From positions 1 to 31,761 of the forward strand of contig CAYMCQ010000048.1 of the NCBI GenBank assembly GCA_964389025.1: DNA of 31,761 nt. Direction: 5' to 3'. Below, in pieces: positions 6,268-13,509 of the stretch (its first letter is position 1; each line of letters starts with the position of its first letter). The notes beneath the pieces are model-generated. The model was not told the origin of the DNA, did no database searches, and saw only the letters and a program-made list of their open reading frames with translations. The stretch is from CAYMCQ01 sp964389025 (lineage in GTDB: Bacteria > Verrucomicrobiota > Verrucomicrobiia > Limisphaerales > CAYMCQ01). The position numbers were made by a program, and so were the translations under genes.

Positions 6268-6430
6268 ACTGCCACAGCCGCGATGTAACCTTTGAAGTTC
6301 GAAGGCCGTCTGTGAGGTTGGCCACAAAAACAAATTTGCGAAGTTCATTTGTTTATTTGGCCATTATTTTTACCGAAACGGGACGATAGTGATTCGCCGT
6401 CCAAACCGAGATAAAAGAGAGAGACCGCAC

Positions 6431-7006
6431 ATGAAATCCACTTCTACGTTCAAAATCATTTTGGCCACCACGGTTCTGAGCAGCACCGTCGCAACTTTCG
6501 CCCAGCCCAAACCTGAAGGACAGCGCCAACAACCTGCGCCTCGTTTCACCGAACGCCCGCAGCCCGTGGTCGTTCGTCCCGGTTCCGGCGGCGGCGGAGT
6601 CGAGCGCGTCTTTGCCGTTCTTACCGAAGAACAGCGCTATTCCATGCGCCAGGCTTCTGAAGGCCAACGCGAAAAGGTTCGTGCCATCGAAGAAAAAATT
6701 CGTGACGCGCGCAAAGCGATTCTTGAAGCCAGCGTCGCCGAAAAATTTGACGAAGACGCCGTCCGCAACAAGGCAGAAGAAGCCGCCAAGCTTGATGCCG
6801 AATTGACTGTGATGCGCGCCAAAGCTTTGTCTCTAATCAAACCGCCGTTGTCGAAGGAGCAAATTGAGAAGATCAAAAACCCGCAGCCGCTTGAAGGCAC
6901 GCCGGGGCGTGGTCGCGACTTCCGCCCGGGAGAACGCACCCGTCCCAATCCCCCGCAGCCAGGCCGTGACGAACACGACCTGCCCCCGCCGCCCAAACCG
7001 CAATAA
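6431..7006 (+). CDS. Secreted Spy/CpxP-like periplasmic protein
   Basis: This 191-residue protein has an N-terminal signal peptide (KIILATTVLSSTVATFAQ). A Pro/Gly/Arg-rich spacer leads to a long alpha-helical, charged region (about residues 55-145) that opens with LTEEQR, the LTxxQ-type motif of Spy/CpxP proteins. The tail is Pro/Arg rich (residues about 150-191). Such proteins act as periplasmic chaperones or sense envelope stress. The start is ATG 6431, which places the signal peptide at the N terminus. A terminator follows at 7029-7060. A second LTxxQ protein lies at 8032, behind the sigma factor, so the two flank a likely envelope-stress operon. The family assignment rests on composition and motif. 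Confidence 0.7.
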   Translation: MKSTSTFKIILATTVLSSTVATFAQPKPEGQRQQPAPRFTERPQPVVVRPGSGGGGVERVFAVLTEEQRYSMRQASEGQREKVRAIEEKIRDARKAILEASVAEKFDEDAVRNKAEEAAKLDAELTVMRAKALSLIKPPLSKEQIEKIKNPQPLEGTPGRGRDFRPGERTRPNPPQPGRDEHDLPPPPKPQ

Positions 7007-7028
7007 ACATTTCGTGGGTTGGGGAACT

Positions 7029-7060
7029 GCCATCCCGATAAACACCCGGGATGGCTTTTT
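7029..7060 (+). terminator. Intrinsic terminator after the Spy-like gene
   Basis: Perfect nine-base arms gccatcccg (7029-7037) and cgggatggc (7047-7055) are followed directly by TTTTT (7056-7060). It lies 22 bp past the stop at 7006 and separates this gene from the sigma factor gene. Confidence 0.9.
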
Positions 7061-7096
7061 GACTTTTGTGAGCCAACTTCTTTAGCATAGCGCCCG

Positions 7097-7675
7097 ATGG
7101 AACAGCCACCCGATGCCGACCTGATCGCCAAAGTCCTCAAGGGCGACGCGGCAAGCTTCGAGCCGCTGGTCAAAAAATATCTCCCGCGAATTTTTGCAAC
7201 GGCGCGCCGCTACGCGCGCCGCGAAAGCGAAGTCGAGGACATCGTCCAGGAAGTCTGGATGAAGGCATTTCAAAAACTCGGCAGTTTTCGCGGCGAAGCG
7301 CCGTTCGAGCATTGGCTCATGCGTCTGGCCGTCCGCACCTGTTACGATTTTCTGCGCGCCCACCAGCGCAATCGCGAGACGAGTTTTTCAGAACTCAGCG
7401 AGCCGGAAAGCGACTGGCTCGACCGTTTTCTGGCGCAGCCCGATTCGGTCAGCGAACGCGCTGCCGCCGCAAAGCAATTGATTCAGAGAATTCTCAACCA
7501 GCTTTCGCCGCCGGCCCGCCTCGTGATCACGCTGCTGGAAATCGAAGAGCATTCCGTGAAGGAGATTTCCAAAATGACCGGCTGGTCCGTGTCGCTGGTC
7601 AAAGTGCGCGCCTTCCGCGCCCGCGGCGAGATGCGAAAGATTCTCGCCAAAATCGCCAAAGACAAGTATCTGTAA
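7097..7675 (+). CDS. RNA polymerase sigma factor, ECF subfamily
   Basis: This 192-residue protein has the two-domain ECF layout. Region 2 (about residues 20-90) carries FEPLVKKYLPRIFATARRYA and the core-binding VEDIVQEVWMKAFQKLGSF. A linker with SELSEPESDW follows, then region 4 (about 130-185) with LSPPARLVITLLEIEEHSVK and the helix-turn-helix KEISKMTGWSVSLVKVRAFR that reads the -35 element. It starts at ATG 7097 after a terminator. A small membrane protein gene and a Spy-like gene follow, the latter coupled by overlap. This fits a sigma/anti-sigma/periplasmic sensor unit answering envelope stress. The regulon is unknown. Confidence 0.93.
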   Translation: MEQPPDADLIAKVLKGDAASFEPLVKKYLPRIFATARRYARRESEVEDIVQEVWMKAFQKLGSFRGEAPFEHWLMRLAVRTCYDFLRAHQRNRETSFSELSEPESDWLDRFLAQPDSVSERAAAAKQLIQRILNQLSPPARLVITLLEIEEHSVKEISKMTGWSVSLVKVRAFRARGEMRKILAKIAKDKYL

Positions 7676-7714
7676 CCCTGTAAAACGCGAACTCGTCTGA
7701 TTAAATGCAAGTTT

Positions 7715-8035
7715 ATGAACCTGGCAGACCTCCAGAAAAAATTGATCGCCGCCGCGCGAAATGACTCGCCAAGCGACGCCGTCCCGTTCGCTTTTGAAAA
7801 GCGCATCATGGCGCTCATCACGTCGAAGCCTGTGCCGGACGTTCTCGCGTTTTGGACTCGCGCGTTGTGGCGCGCCGCCGTTTCGTGCGTGGCAGTCATG
7901 CTCGCTCTCGGTGCGATTTCTTTCTTCACTCCCAGCGCAAACACTTCTTCCGGCGACCTTTCGCAGGACTTTGAGAACACACTCCTTGCCGCCGTGGATA
8001 CGCCGGCAGCGGATCAACCGGACGATGCCCGGTGA
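7715..8035 (+). CDS. Small single-pass membrane protein, candidate anti-sigma factor
   Basis: This 106-residue protein has a cytoplasmic N-terminal part (1-47), one membrane helix at about 50-72 (LWRAAVSCVAVMLALGAISF) and a short acidic outer tail. The topology and the position, 39 bp after the ECF sigma gene, suit an anti-sigma factor or membrane anchor. No zinc-binding anti-sigma motif (HxxxCxxC) is present. The stop overlaps the next start by four bases (GTGA, 8032-8035), so the two proteins are probably made together. The function is inferred from context alone. Confidence 0.7.
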   Translation: MNLADLQKKLIAAARNDSPSDAVPFAFEKRIMALITSKPVPDVLAFWTRALWRAAVSCVAVMLALGAISFFTPSANTSSGDLSQDFENTLLAAVDTPAADQPDDAR

Positions 8036-8574
8036 AAATCTGGCAGGTCATCCTCGCGACCCTCGTCATCTTCGGCACAGGCGTTGTGACCGGCGGCCTG
8101 CTCGTTGATTATTCCAACCGCGGACAGCATCGTATCTGGCGGATGCAAAAGATGGAGTGGCCGCGGTCGCCCGTCGCAAAACAGCCGCGCGAGCCGGAAA
8201 AATTTCCGCAACCCGTCCAGATGCCGCCGCACGCCGGGCTTCGCACGAATTTCGTCGAGCGGCTGGCCCGCGATTTGAGACTCACGCCCGATCAACGCCG
8301 CCGAATCGAAAGAATCGTCAGCGACAGCCAGGAACGGACAAAAGAGCTTTGGAAAGAACACGGCCAGCCGTTTCGCAAAGAGGTTCAAGAAACGAAGGAG
8401 CGCATTCGCGCCGCGCTGACGGCCGAGCAACGGGAAAGGTTCGAAGAAATGATGCAACGCTCCCAACAGCCGCGCAAACCTGACGAGCCGCTTCCGCCAA
8501 ACGAACGCCGTCCGCGCGATCAGCGCCGCCCAATGCCGCCGCAGGATTTTCCAGAGCCGCCGCGCAATCCTTAA
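8032..8574 (+). CDS. Membrane-anchored Spy/CpxP-like (heavy-metal sensor-like) protein
   Basis: This 180-residue protein starts at GTG 8032 within the stop of the membrane protein gene. An N-terminal helix (WQVILATLVIFGTGVVTGGL) would anchor or export it. The periplasmic part is helical with two LTxxQ-type motifs (LRLTPDQRRRIERIV and ALTAEQRERFEEMM), then a Pro/Arg-rich tail (about 145-180). This is the pattern of CpxP/Spy/CnrX-type metal or misfolding sensors. Together with the sigma factor and the membrane protein it probably forms a signalling unit. No His/Cys metal cluster is obvious, so a metal-specific role is not supported. Confidence 0.7.
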   Translation: MKIWQVILATLVIFGTGVVTGGLLVDYSNRGQHRIWRMQKMEWPRSPVAKQPREPEKFPQPVQMPPHAGLRTNFVERLARDLRLTPDQRRRIERIVSDSQERTKELWKEHGQPFRKEVQETKERIRAALTAEQRERFEEMMQRSQQPRKPDEPLPPNERRPRDQRRPMPPQDFPEPPRNP

Positions 8575-8747
8575 TTGGAATTCTTAAAAGACGGCGTTGC
8601 AATCGCATTGTGATTGAATCACTTCAGTCTGTCTGCTGGCCGTAAATGTTTGATCTCATCAATGACATTGGCCGCTGTCATGGTTTAATGAGGTCGAAGG
8701 TGTTGGATTGGCTGAAGAGAAAGTGTCGGCAATGCGAAAGTGGAATA

Positions 8748-9146
8748 TCAGTCTCTCACGATTGCATAATTCGTGACTCGCTTCAGTTCATCGAGCCGAA
8801 ACACGAGCCACTCTGAGTCAATGCTTATGAATCCGCGCTCCGGCCCAAGCCAATAAACCATATCCCAATTTTTGAAATATCCTGTTTTGTCCGGCTCGCC
8901 AATTATCGCTGAAACCTGTTCACGCGTCATGCCTCGAAATTGATGCTTTTGAAGCAAGTCATCCACCATTCGAATTCTGACTGCGTTGCTCGGGTTTTGC
9001 GAAGACTGCCACGTTATTGGATCGAATTTGAGACGACTTAAACGTTCCCGAATATCATCACCAAAGAAAAACCAACCGATCCAAATCGCAGCGACGATAC
9101 TAAAGCCTATAATCAGTCGCTTTACCATAGATTGGATACCGTTCAC
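8748..9146 (-). CDS. Small membrane-anchored protein, SmpA/BamE-like C-terminal part
   Basis: This 132-residue protein has an N-terminal membrane helix (LIIGFSIVAAIWIGWFFFG). Its C-terminal half (about 60-125) has the pattern 'GMTREQVSAIIGEPDKTGYF' followed by WDMVYWLGPE and FRLDELKRV, like the SmpA/OmlA (BamE) fold and related lipoprotein domains. There is no lipobox cysteine. GTG at 9146 begins six bases after the stop of the upstream DUF4912 gene. ATG at 9128 (Met7) is an alternative that leaves the helix intact. The two genes probably share a transcript. The function is unknown; the family resemblance is moderate. Confidence 0.65.
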   Translation of the reverse strand: MNGIQSMVKRLIIGFSIVAAIWIGWFFFGDDIRERLSRLKFDPITWQSSQNPSNAVRIRMVDDLLQKHQFRGMTREQVSAIIGEPDKTGYFKNWDMVYWLGPERGFISIDSEWLVFRLDELKRVTNYAIVRD

Positions 9147-9152
9147 CGGCTA

Positions 9153-10361
9153 TCACGCCACACTCTCCACCGTCGGCTCCTTCAATTGTTCATCCTGCGG
9201 ATGCGCGCCGACTTCGCCGCCGCCGTATTGCGACGTGCGGGTGAATTGCAGATTTGCCCAGCGCGTGTCCCCGCCGTCGGCGGAAGTCGCGACGACGGGC
9301 ATTGGATATTTTCCGTCCGGCAACGTGAACCGAAAACTGAACGTGCCGTCGCCGCGCAGCTTGATTTGTTTCCCGCCAATCGTCACACGCGCATCGCGTT
9401 CCGTCGCGCCGTAGATGATGAGTTCGGCGTTGACGTTGAACCAAAATCCGCGCTGCCGTGCTGCGCCGCCAAACGGACTCGTGACGCTGCCCATCTGCGA
9501 CGAGATTTGCCCAAGTTGCGCGGCGGAAATGGACGCCATCTCGCCCAGCATTTTTTCGCGCACGAGTTCCGTGACTTCCAGCGAGCCGATCCAGACGCGG
9601 CGTCCCGCCGTGGCGGGACTGATGAGTTCCGCCAGAGCGCGCTCCTGCGCCGGCGTGAGCGGCACGTTTTCTCTGGCGACGTCTTTGAAAAGTTCGATGA
9701 GATGCGCGAACGGAATTTCGACCGGGATGGTCGCGAATCCAGCGTGAGTTTCAGCAGAAACGGATTCCGGCGGAGTGAGCGTGGCATCGGAGGTGGAAAT
9801 TCGTTTCCATTTTCCGGCGCGGTCGTTGTAGCCAAGCTCGGCCACGTATTTCGTTCCGCCGTTTCCAACGTGTATGAACCAGTGCCGCGATTCGGGATGA
9901 ACTTCGACTTGCGTGACCACTTCACCGTCGAGTGAATCTTTGTGGACGCGAACGGCCAGATGGCCGTGCGCGGAAGCTGAATTGTATTTGCGCTGCTGTT
10001 CGTTCGTCAGGTCCCAATGCGCGTAAAGCCAGTGCGGGTCGCGCGCGGTAAGCAGCAATTTTTTTGTGCCGTAGGATTCCGGGAGTTCAACAGCAGTCTC
10101 GAAATGTTCGACCGGCGCAGTCGGGCCGAGGGCGTAACGCCGCCCCGGGCCGCTGGCGCTCGGCGCTGGCGCGCGGTCGCCTTCGAGCAGGATCGGCGGG
10201 ATTTTCAGCCTGGGCCTTCGCGCGGCGACTCGTGTGCGCGGTTTGCGGGTTGCCAAAGTTTTCTTTGTTTTGCCGCTGCCGGCGACTTGTTGTTTGCGTG
10301 AGCGCGGGGGTTTTTCAGTCGAGTTTGCGAGTTTCTTGCTAGTCGGTCGTTTCGAATTCAT
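9153..10361 (-). CDS. DUF4912 domain-containing protein
   Basis: This is a 402-residue protein from ATG 10361. An earlier in-frame start at 10496 adds residues that look non-coding and would overlap the divergent gene's region. Residues 1-50 are Lys/Arg/Ser/Thr rich and low in complexity. From about 85 comes the DUF4912 signature (KKLLLTARDPHWLYAHWDLT, then HVGNGGTKYVAELGY), a compact beta domain. A C-terminal region (about 290-395) has beta-sandwich features (AELIIYGATERDARVTIGGK, then LRGDGTFSFRFTLPDGKYPM). The molecular role of DUF4912 is not established. No signal peptide is seen with this start. Confidence 0.8.
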   Translation of the reverse strand: MNSKRPTSKKLANSTEKPPRSRKQQVAGSGKTKKTLATRKPRTRVAARRPRLKIPPILLEGDRAPAPSASGPGRRYALGPTAPVEHFETAVELPESYGTKKLLLTARDPHWLYAHWDLTNEQQRKYNSASAHGHLAVRVHKDSLDGEVVTQVEVHPESRHWFIHVGNGGTKYVAELGYNDRAGKWKRISTSDATLTPPESVSAETHAGFATIPVEIPFAHLIELFKDVARENVPLTPAQERALAELISPATAGRRVWIGSLEVTELVREKMLGEMASISAAQLGQISSQMGSVTSPFGGAARQRGFWFNVNAELIIYGATERDARVTIGGKQIKLRGDGTFSFRFTLPDGKYPMPVVATSADGGDTRWANLQFTRTSQYGGGEVGAHPQDEQLKEPTVESVA

Positions 10362-10538
10362 ATTGGCCTCACTTTCAGTTTTCCCGGGTTCAACCCCTGA
10401 TGCGAAGACTATGACGAAATCGCGCGCGAGGCAAAGCGAATTTCGTTCCGCGAACGCCGGGTGGCCGCAAATTTTTCTTGGAAAGACCGCTTGCAAGTTC
10501 GAATGGGTGCGTGTTTACTCGCGCAGAAATCTGCACCA

Positions 10539-10946
10539 ATGACTTCGAACAAAACCTCCAACTCGAAGCAAAACAAAAATTCCGGCGCGCTCATTTACGT
10601 TGTGGATGACGAGCCGATGTTGCTGGAGCTTGCCACGGTCGTTCTTGAACCGCACGGCTACAGCGTCGAGACTTTTCGCGATCCGTCCGAGGCGCTCGAA
10701 ACTTTTCGGAATGCCAATCCGCGCCCGGCATTGATCATCACCGACTTCGCCATGCACCAGATGAACGGGATGGACTTGATCAAGGAATGCAAGAAGTTGC
10801 AGCCGGACCAAAAGATTCTTCTCGTGAGCGGAACGGTTGGCGAAGAAATTTACCGTGACTCGTCCGCCAAGCCCGACCGCTTCCTTGCCAAACCGTATCA
10901 GGCGAGTGAACTGACGGGCATCGTGAGCAATTTGCTCGGCAGATAG
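10539..10946 (+). CDS. Single-domain response regulator (receiver only)
   Basis: This 135-residue protein has an 18-residue Ser/Asn/Lys-rich leader and a receiver domain: acidic pair D23-D24 (VVDDEP), phospho-acceptor D69 (LIITDFAMHQMNG), switch S97 (ILLVSGTV) and K118 (FLAKPY). It has no output domain, so it probably acts by protein contact or phosphorelay, like CheY-type or FixJ-receiver proteins. ATG 10539 is preferred over upstream in-frame codons because they would only add a low-quality extension. It is divergent from the DUF4912 gene. The cognate kinase is not in view. Confidence 0.9.
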   Translation: MTSNKTSNSKQNKNSGALIYVVDDEPMLLELATVVLEPHGYSVETFRDPSEALETFRNANPRPALIITDFAMHQMNGMDLIKECKKLQPDQKILLVSGTVGEEIYRDSSAKPDRFLAKPYQASELTGIVSNLLGR

Positions 10947-11053
10947 AATTTGCCGCTATTCGGCTCGTAGATCATTCTTGCCGCAATTCGCCGAAAGCAT
11001 TAGGCTCGCAAAGTCGGGGTTTCCTTGCAGTAAAGTCGTTTTACAACTGCAAC

Positions 11054-11761
11054 ATGCAAAACTTGTTCGCGCAAATAATTCTTCTGGCTGGTCTCGGAAT
11101 GATCGCCGGTTGCAAAACCGATCGGGCCGAACAAGCCGCGGCAGGCTCAAGCCCGGGCAGTCGCGACAAGGCCCTGCGCAGCGAACCGTCACAGGGTCTT
11201 GTTGCAGCAGGCGATATCGGGCGTTCAGGTTTGATTTCTCAAGAACGGACGCAACAGACGCTGGATGCTTTCAAAGAAGCATATCTCAAACTTGGCAGCC
11301 CGCGTTTTCTGATTTTTGTGAACCGCGAATTTCTTCAAGTCAGAGAGCCAAGCGCCGACGACATCGAACAGTTTTTTGCCAGGCCGCTGCGTGTGGCGGG
11401 CGCAGTGCTGGCCGATCAAAAAACCGCCGATGCCTTGATGGCTGGCAAATGGCTCAAAGCGCCCAACCCATCCGGCGATGCAAAGGCTTCCAGCGACCGC
11501 GATTCGCTGCGCAATATTGCCGACGTTGGGATTGAAATCTTGATTGCGCCGCCCGAGACGGCCGCGAAGGAAAATTCGACCGACACAGCGGTTTCCATCC
11601 CGGAAATTCAGGCCTCGGCAATCCGTCTCGAAGACGCGCGGATCATCGGCCAGGCTTCAACCTCGAATCTTCAAGCGCGCGAGCGCCAATTCGACGTGCG
11701 CGACGCGAGCGAAGCCGTGGCGCTGCTGTTGATGGAGGATTTGGTTCGCGAAGCGAAATAG
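11054..11761 (+). CDS. Putative lipoprotein of unknown function
   Basis: This 235-residue protein has a lipoprotein signal peptide (FAQIILLAGLGMIAGC, lipobox I-A-G-C, acylated Cys20). The mature part has a beta strand PRFLIFVNREFLQV near residue 83. Later comes a possible Rossmann-like strand/helix pattern (IGIEILIAPPE-like, then ASAIRLEDARIIGQASTSNL). This faintly recalls CsgG/LpoB-type envelope proteins with a 'participates in assembly' fold, but that is a guess. It lies upstream of purS with a 73-base gap on the same strand; a functional link to purine synthesis is not expected. The hairpin-like ttgcagt/actgcaa just before the start has no clear role. Confidence 0.7.
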   Translation: MQNLFAQIILLAGLGMIAGCKTDRAEQAAAGSSPGSRDKALRSEPSQGLVAAGDIGRSGLISQERTQQTLDAFKEAYLKLGSPRFLIFVNREFLQVREPSADDIEQFFARPLRVAGAVLADQKTADALMAGKWLKAPNPSGDAKASSDRDSLRNIADVGIEILIAPPETAAKENSTDTAVSIPEIQASAIRLEDARIIGQASTSNLQARERQFDVRDASEAVALLLMEDLVREAK

Positions 11762-11834
11762 CCGGCTCGCGTCGTAATTTTTCTCGCTTCCGCGCTTCTC
11801 TTTTTTCACCATGCGGCGAACTTATTTCGCCAGC

Positions 11835-12074
11835 ATGAAAGCAAAAATAATTGTCACCCCCAAGAAAGCCGTGCTCGACCCTCAGGGCAAAACCGTCCAG
11901 AGCGCGCTCGAACACATGGGCTATCACGGCGTCAAAGCCGTCCACGTCGGAAAATATCTCGAAGTCGAACTGGACGGCAGCGACAAGGAATCCGCGCGCA
12001 AGCAACTCGACGAAGCGTGCCACAAGTTTTTGAGCAACCCGGTGATTGAGGACTATCGGCTGGAGATTGAATGA
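11835..12074 (+). CDS. purS: Phosphoribosylformylglycinamidine synthase subunit PurS
   Basis: This 79-residue small subunit of FGAM synthetase bridges the PurL synthetase and the PurQ glutaminase. The PurS pattern is clear: KAKIIVTPKKAVLDPQGKTV, then ALEHMGYHGVKAVHVGKYLE and a final NPVIEDYRLEI. ATG 11835 matches the usual N terminus; the in-frame ATG 24 bases earlier would add residues outside the fold. It is followed by purQ after a palindromic repeat (12093-12160). It belongs to the small-PurL (PurS/PurQ/PurL) type of pathway, as in Bacillus, rather than the fused large PurL of enterobacteria. Confidence 0.93.
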   Translation: MKAKIIVTPKKAVLDPQGKTVQSALEHMGYHGVKAVHVGKYLEVELDGSDKESARKQLDEACHKFLSNPVIEDYRLEIE

Positions 12075-12092
12075 TGTCGAAAGGCCCTAGGC

Positions 12093-12160
12093 AAGAGGCG
12101 ATGGGCGATAGGCTTGCGATTGCAAACCTATTGCCTATCGCCCATTGCCCCTCGCCTCTT
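12093..12160. repeat. Palindromic repeat filling the purS-purQ gap
   Basis: The left arm aagaggcg-atgggcgataggc (12093-12113) pairs with gcctatcgcccat...cgcctctt (12133-12160). The right arm carries a short extra segment (about seven bases around ttgcccc). The loop includes ttgcgattgcaa. The element ends two bases before the purQ ATG, so purQ has no ordinary ribosome site outside it. It may be a mobile-type repeat and could affect relative PurS/PurQ output. Confidence 0.75.
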
Positions 12161-12162
12161 TT

Positions 12163-12876
12163 ATGAACTTCGCCGTTCTTCAATTTCCCGCGTCCAACTG
12201 CGACCAAGACGCCATCCACGCCTTGCGCGACGTCTTCGGCCACTCGGCGCGCTACGTCTGGCACAAGGAAACTTCGCTCGGCGACGCGGACGCCGTCATC
12301 GTTCCCGGCGGTTTCAGCTACGGAGATTATCTCCGCACCGGTGCGATTGCGCGCTTCAGTCCCATCATGCAGGCCGTGCAGCAATTCGCCGCGGATGGCG
12401 GCCATGTTCTCGGCATCTGCAACGGTTTTCAGATTCTCTGCGAAGCCGGTTTGCTTCCCGGCGCGCTCATTCGAAATCGCTCACTGCAATTTCGCTGCGA
12501 ACACGTTTTTTTGAAAACGGTGAACCGGGATTCGCCTTTCACGAACCAGATTCCGCTGGACAAACTCCTTCGCGTCCCAATCGCACACGGCGAAGGCTGC
12601 TATTTTGCCGACGAAGAAACGTTGTCGAAGCTCCGCGCAAACAATCAAATCCTCTGGCGCTACGTCAACGCGAACGGCGAAGCGACCGAGCAATCGAATC
12701 CCAACGGCTCGCTCGACAGCATCGCCGGCATCTGCAACGAACGCCGCAACGTCGCCGGCCTCATGCCGCATCCCGAACGCGCCTGCGAACCGCTCCTCGG
12801 CAGCACGGATGGAAGATTGGTTTTCGACAGCTTGATTCACGCATTGGAAAATCGCGGCGCGGCAAAGGCGGCTTAA
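12163..12876 (+). CDS. purQ: Phosphoribosylformylglycinamidine synthase subunit PurQ (glutaminase)
   Basis: This 237-residue class I glutamine amidotransferase supplies ammonia to PurL. Family marks are MNFAVLQFPASNCDQD at the start, ADAVIVPGGFSYGDYLRTGA, nucleophile Cys86 in LGICNGFQIL, and the His203/Glu205 pair in MPHPERACEP. ATG 12163 matches the family N terminus; the in-frame ATG 18 bases upstream lies in the palindromic repeat. hicA follows 11 bases after the stop, where purL would normally come, so toxin-antitoxin genes separate the two FGAM synthetase genes. Confidence 0.95.
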   Translation: MNFAVLQFPASNCDQDAIHALRDVFGHSARYVWHKETSLGDADAVIVPGGFSYGDYLRTGAIARFSPIMQAVQQFAADGGHVLGICNGFQILCEAGLLPGALIRNRSLQFRCEHVFLKTVNRDSPFTNQIPLDKLLRVPIAHGEGCYFADEETLSKLRANNQILWRYVNANGEATEQSNPNGSLDSIAGICNERRNVAGLMPHPERACEPLLGSTDGRLVFDSLIHALENRGAAKAA

Positions 12877-12887
12877 AATTTTAGCTC

Positions 12888-13073
12888 ATGAAGATCCGGG
12901 AAATCATCCGCCAGATTGAAAGCGACGGCTGGTTTCTGGTTCGCACGCGCGGCAGTCATCGTCAATATCATCACGGGACAAAGCCCGGCACGGTGACGGT
13001 GGCCGGACATCCCGGACAGGATTTGCATCCAAAGACCTTAAACAGTATTCTGCGACAGGCAGGACTCAAATGA
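12888..13073 (+). CDS. hicA: HicA family toxin (mRNA interferase)
   Basis: This 61-residue dsRBD-like toxin has the typical start IREIIRQIESDGWFLVRTRG, the catalytic His24 in GSHRQYHH and the tail LHPKTLNSILRQAGL. HicA cleaves mRNA and is held in check by HicB. The stop TGA overlaps the hicB ATG (ATGA, 13070-13073). The gene starts 11 bases after purQ and reads in the same direction, so it is probably transcribed from the pur promoter. The toxin looks complete. Confidence 0.93.
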   Translation: MKIREIIRQIESDGWFLVRTRGSHRQYHHGTKPGTVTVAGHPGQDLHPKTLNSILRQAGLK

Positions 13074-13285
13074 CTATGCGATACAACATCATCATCGAGC
13101 ACGGGGTGAAAAATTTCAGCGCCTATGCGCCGGATTTTCCCGGCTGCGTCGCGGCAGCGGACACTGAACAAGAAACGCTTTCGCTGATGAAAGCGGCTCT
13201 TGAAATGCACATTGAAGACATGCGCGAGCGCGGCGAGCCGATTCCCCGCCCAAGCGAAGTGCGCGAGGTCGAAGTGGCCGCGTGA
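13070..13285 (+). CDS. hicB: HicB family antitoxin (short form)
   Basis: This 71-residue protein has the RNase H-like HicB N-terminal domain: YNIIIEHGVKNFSAYAPDFP, the GCVAAADTEQET turn and ALEMHIEDMRERGEPIPRPS. The ribbon-helix-helix or helix-turn-helix tail that lets many HicB proteins repress their own operon is absent; the protein ends with VREVEVAA. It may therefore neutralise HicA without autoregulation. It is coupled to hicA (ATGA) and to the next gene (GTGA, 13282-13285). Confidence 0.92.
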   Translation: MTMRYNIIIEHGVKNFSAYAPDFPGCVAAADTEQETLSLMKAALEMHIEDMRERGEPIPRPSEVREVEVAA

Positions 13286-13509
13286 CTTCCACAAACCAAA
13301 TTGAAAAAGCCCTTGCCGTGTGGCCGCAGGTTGAACCGGCCTTGCGCGTGCCGCACAACGACCGCGAATACCGCCAGCTTGTGAAACAACTCGACCACCT
13401 CATTGATGAAGTGGGCGAGGATGAAAACCACCCGCTCGCCTCCATGATGGAAGTCCTTGGCGTGCTCATCGAAAAATACGAGGACGAACACGTGGCGGAA
13501 CTGGCGTGA
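13282..13509 (+). CDS. HigA-like antitoxin N-terminal domain, without helix-turn-helix
   Basis: This 75-residue protein starts at GTG 13282 in the hicB stop. The sequence RVPHNDREYRQLVKQLDHLI, then HPLASMMEVLGVLIEKYEDE, matches the N-terminal helical region of HigA-type antitoxins (pattern 'YE..L..++.L.D...+.+.HPLA...+.L..LIE.YE..H'). It stops just where the DNA-binding domain would start. It could be a remnant of a second system or a working small protein, perhaps supplying a missing function to the short HicB. The stop overlaps the next gene by a GTGA (13506-13509). Confidence 0.65.
   Translation: MTSTNQIEKALAVWPQVEPALRVPHNDREYRQLVKQLDHLIDEVGEDENHPLASMMEVLGVLIEKYEDEHVAELA

Noticed and set aside
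10130..10200. GC-rich inverted repeats inside the DUF4912 gene near its low-complexity region
   Set aside because: No outer inverted repeat or clean hairpin set was found; the sequence reads as biased codon use in a low-complexity stretch.
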